From positions 1 through 39,690 of the forward strand of contig CAZBWW010000008.1 in NCBI GenBank assembly GCA_964496005.1: 39,690 nt of DNA. Reading direction: 5' to 3'. Of the stretch, positions 30,493 through 38,284 are shown one piece after another. Within the stretch, counting starts at the first letter, position 1, and each line of letters begins with the position of its first letter. The translations under genes and the position numbers were made by a program. The notes under the pieces were generated by a model that was given only the letters and a program-made list of their open reading frames with translations, searched no databases and was not told the origin of the DNA. This DNA is from CAZBWW01 sp964496005 (GTDB lineage Bacteria; Patescibacteriota; WWE3; UBA101185; UBA10185).

Positions 30493-31636
30493 TTTTTAAC
30501 TCATCAAGGTATTTTTTAACATCGTTCAGTAAACCCGATTCGTTGCTGTATTCCACATAGTTTTTAGCAGTGTTAAACCAATCAAGTACAGTAGATTTCC
30601 TGCCTGCAATTTTGGCTTCAACCAGTTCTTGAGTTATTTTTACGGTTTCGCCTGTTTTTACCGCCTCTTTAAACGCGTGTTCACCCGCCTCGTCGCAAAT
30701 TTGTGCGATATCAGCAGCAGAGTACTGTTTAGTCAAGCCAGCGAGTCTAGCAAAATCCAGCTCTTCTTGTGGTTTTTCAGCTAAATTAGCTTTAAAAATC
30801 TGTTCTCTCGCAGCCAGATCCGGTGGAGGAACAAAAATAACTTTATTAAATCTCCCGGGCCTGCGTAAGGCAGGATCAACTTCCCACGGTAAATTTGTTG
30901 CACCTATTACTAAAATATCTTCATTTTCACTATCAAGCCCGTCCAGTTCAGTTAAAAATTGATTTACTAATGTTCTTAACACACCGGCTGTTTTTGTTCT
31001 GCTCGCGCCCATTGCGTCAATTTCATCAAAAAATAACACCGCCGGAGTATTTGCCCGCGCATATTCAAATGTGTCATGCAATGCGCGCTCACCGGTTCCA
31101 ACAAATGCCGAAATAATATCGTGAATTTGTACCGACACAAAAGTTGCGTCAATCTCCCCTGCTGTTGCTTTTGCAATATATGTTTTCCCGCACCCAGGCG
31201 GCCCAAATAGCATTATTCCGCCCCCTCCTTGTTTTTTGTATTGTTTATAGATTTCGGGATGTTGGTAAGGGTAGATAATGTCAGTTCTTATAGCGTCCTT
31301 AACATGCTCCATGCCCGCAATGTCGTTAAAAGTGACTTTTTTCTTAGGTTTAGTTATTTCCGCTAATTTTTCTGCTTCGGATTTGTGTGCTTCCTGATGA
31401 ATAAAGCCAATAATTGCCTCGTCCTCAGGCAATCGAGCTTTAATGTCATTTATCGCTTTTTCCACGTTTATATCAGTATCATGTGCTTTTACCTCAAGTA
31501 GCAGGGGATAGGCTTCTTTGTAAAATCGCCTTTTGTACAATTCTAGGGCAAAATATTTTTTGTATTCAAGGTCGGTAGGGTTTTTTTCGTAAACCTGGCG
31601 CAGTGATTCTAAAAAGGTGTCTTGAAGCGGATTCAT
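30485..31636 (-). CDS. AAA+ ATPase of the CDC48/Vps4-like clade with N-terminal TPR-like helices
   Basis: A 383-residue protein. Residues about 1-85 are helical hairpins resembling TPR (ALELYKRRFYKEAYPLLLEV). The AAA+ core starts with DIAGMEHVKDAI, as in classic (CDC48, FtsH, Vps4) AAA proteins. Walker A is GPPGCGKT (145-152), Walker B LFFDE (201-205), the pore loop F178-V179-G180, and the arginine-finger segment LRRPGRF. The C-terminal tail (WFNTAKNYVEYSNESGLL) is unusual and may bind partners. It probably unfolds or disassembles a target; there is no protease domain or zinc site. It is co-translated with the TPR protein downstream. No Shine-Dalgarno precedes the ATG. Confidence 0.9.
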   Translation of the reverse strand: MNPLQDTFLESLRQVYEKNPTDLEYKKYFALELYKRRFYKEAYPLLLEVKAHDTDINVEKAINDIKARLPEDEAIIGFIHQEAHKSEAEKLAEITKPKKKVTFNDIAGMEHVKDAIRTDIIYPYQHPEIYKQYKKQGGGGIMLFGPPGCGKTYIAKATAGEIDATFVSVQIHDIISAFVGTGERALHDTFEYARANTPAVLFFDEIDAMGASRTKTAGVLRTLVNQFLTELDGLDSENEDILVIGATNLPWEVDPALRRPGRFNKVIFVPPPDLAAREQIFKANLAEKPQEELDFARLAGLTKQYSAADIAQICDEAGEHAFKEAVKTGETVKITQELVEAKIAGRKSTVLDWFNTAKNYVEYSNESGLLNDVKKYLDELKND

Positions 31637-31678
31637 ATTATTTATATGGTATCACATTACTAAATACAAATAATGTGT

Positions 31679-32500
31679 CTATTTTAGTTTAGGATATGTT
31701 TCGAAATACCTGTTTCTAAGCAATCCAGAATACTTTACGTATAGCTCTGTTGCTTGTTCGATAGTTCCAACCTGTTCTAACAATTCGGCTGTGGTTATTT
31801 CGGAATAAGTTCCTGAAAAAGGGTCAAATACACTATGGCTATTGGGTAAGTTTTGTAAATCCCCTGCAGTTTGTACGCTTTCCAATGCATCGCTTAATAA
31901 AATTAGATTTTGGTACTTGTACCACAATATTGTTTCTTCTACAAAGCTGTCGTAGTAGAGTTCTGGTATTTGCAACAGCCGCGCTATCGCTTTTCCGTAG
32001 TCAGTGGCAGCCACCTCGTTTTCTAATTCGGCATTACATAACATAAGTATTGCATTAAATGCCTCTACTGGCGTTTTACCTTTTTTTGAATTTCTAAAAG
32101 CTGTTTCAGATCGAGTCATTCTATCAATTATGTCTGGATCAAGAGCATGGCCTAGCTCGTGTACAAATGCAAGTTGTCCAAAAATTCCAAGTTCATTTAT
32201 TTCTTCAGGTATATAAATCTCTTTTTTTGAAGCATCAATATAAAAATCATTATCAGCTATTGCCAAAACAATATGCCATCCCGGAGGTATTATTTCATTT
32301 ATTTTTGTTCCGTCTTTTGTGTATATATTTACGGAACCGTCATTTTCTTTTTGTATAGTAATGCCTTGTAGCTCGGGTATTTCTGGATACTGTTCAACAA
32401 AATCGGTTACAAATTCTAAATACGCTTTCGCGTAGTGCTCATCCGACCCCTCATTTATACTACTAAGATTTTGTGTTAACTCCTCAAGAGGTGCTCTCAT
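31679..32500 (-). CDS. Putative zinc metallopeptidase (HELGH zincin)
   Basis: A 273-residue protein with no signal peptide. The helix LAFVHELGHALD has H114-E115-x2-H118, the zincin zinc site and catalytic Glu. About 40 residues later NAELENEVAATDYGK offers a third ligand (E158 or E162), the gluzincin pattern. The N-terminal 100 residues alternate strands and loops, with FYIDASKKEIYIPEEI leading to the active-site helix. I place it in no named family. It could be an intracellular protease or a toxin-like enzyme; the neighbouring AAA+/TPR genes lie on the same strand downstream. A minus-strand extended -10 lies six bases before the ATG. Confidence 0.7.
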   Translation of the reverse strand: MRAPLEELTQNLSSINEGSDEHYAKAYLEFVTDFVEQYPEIPELQGITIQKENDGSVNIYTKDGTKINEIIPPGWHIVLAIADNDFYIDASKKEIYIPEEINELGIFGQLAFVHELGHALDPDIIDRMTRSETAFRNSKKGKTPVEAFNAILMLCNAELENEVAATDYGKAIARLLQIPELYYDSFVEETILWYKYQNLILLSDALESVQTAGDLQNLPNSHSVFDPFSGTYSEITTAELLEQVGTIEQATELYVKYSGLLRNRYFETYPKLK

Positions 32501-32506
32501 TAGTTT

Positions 32507-32515
32507 ATTATACCA
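32507..32515 (-). promoter_or_regulatory. Extended -10 promoter of the zincin gene
   Basis: Minus strand TGG-TATAAT, a perfect extended -10, six bases before the ATG at 32500. No Shine-Dalgarno site. Confidence 0.6.
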
Positions 32516-32571
32516 GTGTGTATAATAGTTCTGTGTCTAAATAATTTAATAATTGGCTTAGAAATTTACAA

Positions 32572-34422
32572 GTGAAATCATTTTTTGTACAGCTAGTTAA
32601 AAACCCCTTATTTATTACGGTGGTACTTTATTTCGCAAGTTTACTACTAGTACAACCCTTCATCGATATCGCCGTCAACGACGACTGGGATTTTTTCCTA
32701 CACGTAAAATACTTTTCCAACGGCATTTTTATTAAAAACGAACTGATAGACTCCGCTTTTGTACTACAAGGTTTGATTGCCACTCTCTGGACTAAGCTGT
32801 TTGGGTTAAATTACATTTCGCTTCGGGTGCTAACCATAATTTTTATGCTCATTTTTTTGTATGGTGTTCGTAAAATCCTTAATTATTTTAAGATTAACGC
32901 TAACTTGCAGCTCATCGCCTTATTGATACTAGCATTTAACCCGTTAATTTATTCATCTTCACTAACCTTTATGACCGAAATTTATTTTCTGGTATTTATG
33001 ATCTGGAGTATTTATTTTTTTGTGAGGTATTTAGAGTCCGAGTCTATAAAACAATTATTATTAGCTTCATTATTAGGTGGACTAAGTATTATGATAAGAC
33101 AGTTTGGACTTGTTTTAGGTATTGCTTATCTATTTACGTTTTTTTATAAATGGTATCAAAATCGGACTTTCAAAATAAGTTTTAAGTCAAAGCAGTTATT
33201 CACTCTCTTATCACCGTTTGTAGTTTTTAGCTTAGTCAGTTTTTTGTGGCCTAAATATTCGTCCGAAAGTAAAACCGCTGTGGATGTCATTTTTGAGTTA
33301 TTGGAGGATCCCCGCGATTTACCTGAAAAATTTGCTATGTCTCTATTTATATTGATTTATTTTGGTTTTTTCCTTTCACCACTTTTGCTTGGCTACTTAA
33401 CAAAGTTAAAAAATAAGATTCTTTTGCTTGTTGTGCTACTACTGCCGTTATTAACATTTGTCACAGTTTACAAAATGGATATTTTTCCGATTGGCAATAT
33501 TTTATATATTGAAAACATTTACGGAAAATCTAATTTTAGAGCAAATTTGGGTGTATTTGATAATGTACCGTTTACCGCTTTTATGGCGTATTACACAGGT
33601 TTAATGGGTTTCACACTGGTATATGTGCTAGTTCGCAGTTTTACCACATTTTTCCGGCACGCAAAAAAAACAAGCTTTCTAAAAATTAACCAAAATACAC
33701 TCTTATTTGTACTTATTACCGTAGGTATGTATTTAGTAGTGCTTTTTTCCCACAGCATGTTTGAGCGCTATTTCGTAAATATGTTTGTAACTTTGACTGT
33801 GTTGATGGTAATACGGTTTTTTTCTCGCAATCAGATAAGTAATTTTTTTGCTATAGCCGCGCTTATATTTTTAATTATATTTATACTGTTTTTAAATATA
33901 GATTTTTTTAGATCCAGCAAACTAAAGTGGGAACAGGCCCGTAAAATTCAAATAGAACGAAACTTACTAGCTTCAATATTTGTGGATGGTGCTTTTCTTC
34001 GCCATATGAAGGCTACAAGATATCCTAACCCATGGGATTTAACTTCAAACGCACCTGTTGGTGCGGATTATGACTGCTTTGTCTACAAATATACCGAGGA
34101 CGGTATCCCAAACCCTATTATTAATTTTTTTAAAAATATTGAAAAAGACCCGCGGGTACTATACAGATTAGAGGGTAACCCAAAGCCTTATGGATATCAG
34201 CAAATAAGAAAATATAGTTGGATAAAAAATAATTTTGATATTTTGTTGTACAACGAAGAATACTTTTCGCCACTATATAACCTGATCGGCAGAAAAGCTT
34301 TTGTTGGTAGTTATTGTCCCAAAGATAAAGTTAAGCTAACCGAGTCTAATACTTTTACGGAAAATACAGACAATTTAGAGGATATGGAGCTTCAAGAGCC
34401 GGAATTATTTATCACTCAGTAG
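32572..34422 (+). CDS. GT-C-like polytopic membrane glycosyltransferase, copy 2
   Basis: A 616-residue protein beginning with GTG, with about 12 transmembrane helices. The first outer loop has NDDWD (36-40). It shares, in order, ISLRVLTI, SSLTFMTEIYFLVF, KMDIFPIGNILY, FERYFVNMF, WIKNN and NEEYFSPLYNLIGRKAFVGSYCPK with the protein at 12113, which proves a common origin although the two loci are 19 kb apart. The extra length is an extended C-terminal tail rich in Glu and Thr. Catalysis outside the membrane with a lipid-linked sugar is inferred from fold and the acidic loop. It is divergent from the zincin gene. Confidence 0.75.
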   Translation: MKSFFVQLVKNPLFITVVLYFASLLLVQPFIDIAVNDDWDFFLHVKYFSNGIFIKNELIDSAFVLQGLIATLWTKLFGLNYISLRVLTIIFMLIFLYGVRKILNYFKINANLQLIALLILAFNPLIYSSSLTFMTEIYFLVFMIWSIYFFVRYLESESIKQLLLASLLGGLSIMIRQFGLVLGIAYLFTFFYKWYQNRTFKISFKSKQLFTLLSPFVVFSLVSFLWPKYSSESKTAVDVIFELLEDPRDLPEKFAMSLFILIYFGFFLSPLLLGYLTKLKNKILLLVVLLLPLLTFVTVYKMDIFPIGNILYIENIYGKSNFRANLGVFDNVPFTAFMAYYTGLMGFTLVYVLVRSFTTFFRHAKKTSFLKINQNTLLFVLITVGMYLVVLFSHSMFERYFVNMFVTLTVLMVIRFFSRNQISNFFAIAALIFLIIFILFLNIDFFRSSKLKWEQARKIQIERNLLASIFVDGAFLRHMKATRYPNPWDLTSNAPVGADYDCFVYKYTEDGIPNPIINFFKNIEKDPRVLYRLEGNPKPYGYQQIRKYSWIKNNFDILLYNEEYFSPLYNLIGRKAFVGSYCPKDKVKLTESNTFTENTDNLEDMELQEPELFITQ

Positions 34423-34535
34423 AAATTTCCGCCGTAATCACCTACAGATTGCGTGTTTTCGGTTACCACTTTAAAAAGAAATTTGTTTGTATTACAATAC
34501 ATGCAGAGTACATGTTGTTTTGAAAGGGGGTGCAT

Positions 34536-35207
34536 ATGTTAGAAACAATTTTTGCATCGTTGTTTTTGTTAATTGTTGGTGTATTAGTGCTTTTCTTAGG
34601 TTATATGTTTTTCAGAATCCTTCTTCCTATTTGGGGTTTTATCGTTGGTTTTATTATGGCTGCTGAAGCTACCGCACTGTTTTTAGGAACAGGCTTTCTC
34701 GGAACGTTAACCGGTTGGGTAATGGGATTCCTATTTGGCGTGTTGTTAGCCGCACTATCCTGGGCAATATATTCTATAGGTATTGGGTTACTTGGTGCGT
34801 CCGTAGGTGCGTGGTTAACCGCTGTCCTTTTGTATTCACTAGGTCTTAACACAGAAGGATTTATGTTTACGCTGTTCGTTCTCGTAATGGCGGTAATCTT
34901 TGGTGTAGGAACAGTAATGCTAAAAGCGCAGAAATACTTAATTATAATGTTGACTTCGTTTGGTGGCGCTAGCGCATTGATATTATCTGTTTTGATCTTA
35001 TTTGGTCAGATAACAGTAACAGGAGTTCAACTCGGAGATCCATTAAGACAAGCATTGGAAGATTCGTTATTCTGGTTAACCGTTTGGATTATGCTTACTT
35101 CGCTTGGTGTTTTTGTACAAGCAGCAAGCACAAAAGCCGTTGAACTTGATACAGAAAATTATGCTTTACCCGGAATGGATGCGTCGAATTCTGGTGATAT
35201 GAGCTAA
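34536..35207 (+). CDS. DUF4203-like membrane protein
   Basis: A 223-residue polytopic protein with seven predicted helices and many Gly/Ala pairs along them (GTGFLGTLTGWVMGFLFGVLLAAL). It fits the DUF4203/TM198-like fold, whose function is unknown. The start is the ATG at 34536; a GTG two codons earlier is possible. A strong purine-rich ribosome site (AAAGGGGGTG) ends four bases before the ATG, and a TACAAT lies about 40 bases upstream, so this gene has a conventional leader. A strong terminator follows, which makes it a single-gene unit. Confidence 0.8.
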   Translation: MLETIFASLFLLIVGVLVLFLGYMFFRILLPIWGFIVGFIMAAEATALFLGTGFLGTLTGWVMGFLFGVLLAALSWAIYSIGIGLLGASVGAWLTAVLLYSLGLNTEGFMFTLFVLVMAVIFGVGTVMLKAQKYLIIMLTSFGGASALILSVLILFGQITVTGVQLGDPLRQALEDSLFWLTVWIMLTSLGVFVQAASTKAVELDTENYALPGMDASNSGDMS

Positions 35208-35235
35208 TAAACTTGACTGTAATAGTGATATTTTT

Positions 35236-35271
35236 AAGAATCTCCGGTTTATCGCCGGAGATTCTTTTTTT
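35236..35271 (+). terminator. Rho-independent terminator after the DUF4203-like gene
   Basis: A 12-bp stem AAGAATCTCCGG/CCGGAGATTCTT with a seven-base loop, followed by a run of T (35264-35271). It is 28 bases after the stop codon. Confidence 0.92.
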
Positions 35272-35300
35272 AGGCTAGTGTATAACTTAACCGGAACTTG

Positions 35301-35306
35301 TATACT
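35301..35306 (+). promoter_or_regulatory. -10 element of the lytic transglycosylase gene
   Basis: TATACT ends seven bases before the ATG at 35314, with no Shine-Dalgarno site; probable leaderless start. Confidence 0.5.
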
Positions 35307-35313
35307 TTAATGT

Positions 35314-36075
35314 ATGGTTGTAACCCCTAATCTAATCGAACTTAAAGCCAAACGTGATAATTTACTACAAGAGCAGACAAAGCTAATTCAAAATATAAAA
35401 GCCAAATATCCTATGTTTTTTCACTATGTAACTGAAAAGGGTATTGATTTAACTAACCTTTCAAAATATTCTGCAAATATCGGTGCGGCATTTATGATTT
35501 CTGTTGGCGGTTCAAGTATTAACTTAATGGCTGACGAGATGATCTTTAGAGCTCAGCAAAAAACCGAAAACCGCGTTGCTGCTAATAATCCCGATAATCC
35601 CGAACAGTATGAAATTAAAGAAGTAACACTAGCTGAACTACAAGGTTTAGACGATACTGCGCGAGCAAAACTTATTTGGGACAGATACGGATCGGTTATA
35701 GCAAAAGTGAGCAAAAAATACAGAGTAGACTCCAAGATTATTATGGCTACCATAATGACTGAGTCACAGGGAAATGCCCGTGCAATCAGACACGAGCCAC
35801 AGATTAACGATGCAAGTTATGGGCTTGGTCAAATTTTATATGGGACAGCTGTAGGCATAGGATTCGAAGGACAACCCGCAGACTTATTCGACCCTGAAAA
35901 AAATATAGAGTTAATTGCCCGCTATCACAGAAGAAATATGGATGTGTATGGACCCGAACTACAACCGCAGCAATTAGCTACTGCATACAATGCGGGAAGT
36001 CCATTTAACACACCTTATCCCGGACATATTAAAAAATTTATGGGTTGGTATAACCAACTTGGGGAAATTATATAA
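35314..36075 (+). CDS. Soluble lytic transglycosylase (SLT domain)
   Basis: A 253-residue protein. The C-terminal half is an SLT domain: IIMATIMTESQGN with catalytic E150, then ASYGLGQILYGTAVGIGF, DLFDPEKNIELIARYHRRN and LATAYNAG, all four standard motifs. It cleaves peptidoglycan between MurNAc and GlcNAc with formation of an anhydro ring. The N-terminus has a helical segment (about 8-30) and a weak hydrophobic stretch (about 55-70, IGAAFMISVGGSSINLM), which may be a buried membrane-association helix; a clear signal peptide is not seen. It heads a run with a small protein and membrane genes, suggesting a cell-wall or secretion-linked role. Confidence 0.9.
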   Translation: MVVTPNLIELKAKRDNLLQEQTKLIQNIKAKYPMFFHYVTEKGIDLTNLSKYSANIGAAFMISVGGSSINLMADEMIFRAQQKTENRVAANNPDNPEQYEIKEVTLAELQGLDDTARAKLIWDRYGSVIAKVSKKYRVDSKIIMATIMTESQGNARAIRHEPQINDASYGLGQILYGTAVGIGFEGQPADLFDPEKNIELIARYHRRNMDVYGPELQPQQLATAYNAGSPFNTPYPGHIKKFMGWYNQLGEII

Positions 36076-36080
36076 AATAT

Positions 36081-36317
36081 ATGAAAAACTTAGGTCAAAC
36101 AAATAATATCAATAGTACTCAGATTCCGGAGCGTAGGGGTGGGGGAGAGTCGGTGGAAAATGGAGCACAAGATACACAGAGAACAGTAGAGGGGCAAGCA
36201 GAACAAATGATGCAGGAAGTTTGGCGCTTATACGCAAATACACAAACCTTACTTACGCTTACGGCTGTTTTAGCACACTCAGACGAGAAAGCAGCTATGC
36301 TCTTGCTTTCCGAATAA
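36081..36317 (+). CDS. Small polar protein, 78 residues
   Basis: I do not recognise it. It starts five bases after the transglycosylase stop. The N-terminal 45 residues are polar and Gly/Gln-rich, with few hydrophobic residues. The C-terminal 35 form a helix (EQMMQEVWRLYANTQTLLTLTAVL). It is likely translated with the upstream gene and may accompany the transglycosylase. There is no Shine-Dalgarno site, so translation presumably depends on coupling. Its coding status rests on operon spacing and a good open frame. Confidence 0.55.
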   Translation: MKNLGQTNNINSTQIPERRGGGESVENGAQDTQRTVEGQAEQMMQEVWRLYANTQTLLTLTAVLAHSDEKAAMLLLSE

Positions 36318-36342
36318 ATTAAGGTGTATCATTTTATTAGGT

Positions 36343-37644
36343 ATGAACAATCAAAACTTTAGTATTTCGGATACTATTTCAAATTCACTTAGGTTAGCGT
36401 GGCAACACAAAATGTTATGGATATTTGCACTACTTATTGGTGGTGGAATTGGTTCGGGTGGAAACAGTTTTTCCAACTCGATGAATAGCAGCTCAAATAC
36501 TGATACACAAAATACCCAACAGGAAATTCAGCAATATATGCTGCAGGAAAATAGCTATGATAATGTCCGAGGGACTGAGGACATTGTTTTGCCTGAAGGT
36601 ACTTCTAATACAATGATGCCCGTTTTTGAGCAGGAGTTTGGCATAAAATCCAGTACCGAGTCTACCGCAGTTGCATCAGTAGATTTTGCTCCCCCGCCGC
36701 TAAATTATGAGCAGGTAGTTGAAGATGCAGTAGCAGTAGCCACCCATTTCGCCCCGCAAATAAGTGTCGTTTTTGTCTCATTCTTTGTCTTTATCCTTTT
36801 TATGATTGCACTAGGATTAATAGTACGAAGCTGGGCGACAGGCGCGTTTATTAACGGTATTGACGATGCAATTGCCGGAACCAAATACACATTTGCAAAA
36901 CTTGGTACTGCTGGTCGTATTTCTATGAAAGAGCTTGTGAAATACAAAGTGTTTATTTCTCTCCTTAATATTGTCGTTATACTAATATTATTTACTGTAC
37001 CGGCTTTACTGTTCTTAACCGGTAATGAAGAGCTTGGGGTAGGGCTTTCGTTATTTTCTTTTACATTAATACTAATTTATTTTGTGTTAATGAATTACGG
37101 AAATACTTTTGCGATCAGGTTTGTAGCGCTTGAACAGAGAAAATATCTTACCGCATTAAAAGGCGGTTTAAACGTGTTTAAAAACAATTTTATTAATTCT
37201 TTAGTGCTATCGTGTGCAAACTGTCTTGTAGGAGGAGTTATGTTGGTAGCCGTTGTTATGATAATGGGTATATTTGCTGTCGCCGGTGTAGCGTCAGTTA
37301 GTTTATTAAGTAATGATTCACTACAAGTATTATTGGCAGTACTTTTCGTAATAATCGGAATACCGTTAACTATAGCTTTTATAATGGGTTTTACCGCATT
37401 TGGTGCATATATGGCTACGTATACAAACTTTACATGGAGTTTCCTGTTTAATTTTGCAACAAACCGTGGAGATAATACACAACAGGCTACAGCAATACAC
37501 TCCCCGGTAGTTCCGGACGATTCAGCGCTGCCCCCACTACCAAAGAAACCTAGTGGTCCGCTTCCAGAAACTTTGTCAACAAGCCCGGTTCTTCCGTCGG
37601 GGGAAGGACATGTAGAATTAGGAGGTACTAATGCAACAAAATAA
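36343..37644 (+). CDS. Polytopic membrane protein of unknown function, 433 residues
   Basis: An N-terminal stretch SISDTISNSLRLAWQHKMLWIFALLIGGGIG is followed by a long polar insert (about 40-120, Ser/Asn/Gln-rich) and then six or so helices (about 135-385). The Pro-rich tail is cytoplasmic or extended. The N-terminal pattern, an amphipathic segment reading S-x-x-W then a helix, recalls membrane proteins of the DUF975/GdpP-membrane-domain sort. I do not assign a function. The last 14 bases overlap the next gene, which is therefore coupled. A TATCAT lies 10 bases before the ATG. Confidence 0.75.
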   Translation: MNNQNFSISDTISNSLRLAWQHKMLWIFALLIGGGIGSGGNSFSNSMNSSSNTDTQNTQQEIQQYMLQENSYDNVRGTEDIVLPEGTSNTMMPVFEQEFGIKSSTESTAVASVDFAPPPLNYEQVVEDAVAVATHFAPQISVVFVSFFVFILFMIALGLIVRSWATGAFINGIDDAIAGTKYTFAKLGTAGRISMKELVKYKVFISLLNIVVILILFTVPALLFLTGNEELGVGLSLFSFTLILIYFVLMNYGNTFAIRFVALEQRKYLTALKGGLNVFKNNFINSLVLSCANCLVGGVMLVAVVMIMGIFAVAGVASVSLLSNDSLQVLLAVLFVIIGIPLTIAFIMGFTAFGAYMATYTNFTWSFLFNFATNRGDNTQQATAIHSPVVPDDSALPPLPKKPSGPLPETLSTSPVLPSGEGHVELGGTNATK

Positions 37645-38227
37645 CGCAGGTTTTTTACGAAGATTTATAGCTTATTATATTGATTTGCTAATATATTTGG
37701 TGCTTTTTACTGTGCCTTTTTACTTAATGTTAAAAGAAGCGGTAAATAAAGTTAATACTTTTGTACCAAAGCCATATGTTGGACAAGACACTACTGATAT
37801 CTTAGAGCTAGTGGCAAACTTTGCGCCGTTTATAAACATATTCGTGTTTGCGTGTGTATTCTTCCTTCTTGGTGCAATAGCGTGGTTGTTTTATCAGGTT
37901 TACTTTGTCTCACATTTTGGCGGAACAATAGGTAAGCTTGTATGCGGTTTAAGAATAAAGGATTCGCGTACCGATGCTAATTTGGATTCAAAAACAGCAT
38001 TTTATAGATCATACCCGGGGTATATGTTTTCAAGTGCATTTTTTGGGTTGGGATACTTACGTATTATCAAAAACGACCAGAATTTAGCTTGGCACGATGA
38101 ACTTTTTAATACTAAGGTTGTAAAAGAAGGTAGTATTTTACCCGGCGTTATTTCATTTGTACTGTTAGCTGTGATCCTGGGGTCGCTGATTGGTGTGATA
38201 TTTACCATCTTAACGCAGATTTTTTAA
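37631..38227 (+). CDS. RDD family membrane protein
   Basis: A 198-residue protein of the RDD family. The Arg and Asp of the signature lie in the first helix region (GFLRRFIAYYIDLLIYL), followed by a long loop and helices at about 65-95, with a GKLVCGLRI segment and a final helix (about 172-195). RDD proteins may move ions or small solutes; the function is not settled. The ribosome site AGGAGGT is inside the end of the upstream gene, and the reading frames overlap by 14 bases. It converges with leuS, 57 bases away, with no clear terminator between. Confidence 0.88.
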   Translation: MQQNNAGFLRRFIAYYIDLLIYLVLFTVPFYLMLKEAVNKVNTFVPKPYVGQDTTDILELVANFAPFINIFVFACVFFLLGAIAWLFYQVYFVSHFGGTIGKLVCGLRIKDSRTDANLDSKTAFYRSYPGYMFSSAFFGLGYLRIIKNDQNLAWHDELFNTKVVKEGSILPGVISFVLLAVILGSLIGVIFTILTQIF

Positions 38228-38284
38228 CTTAAGGAATTTGCTTTAAGAGTTTTACTGGATCTTTTTTTAGTACTATATTAAGCT

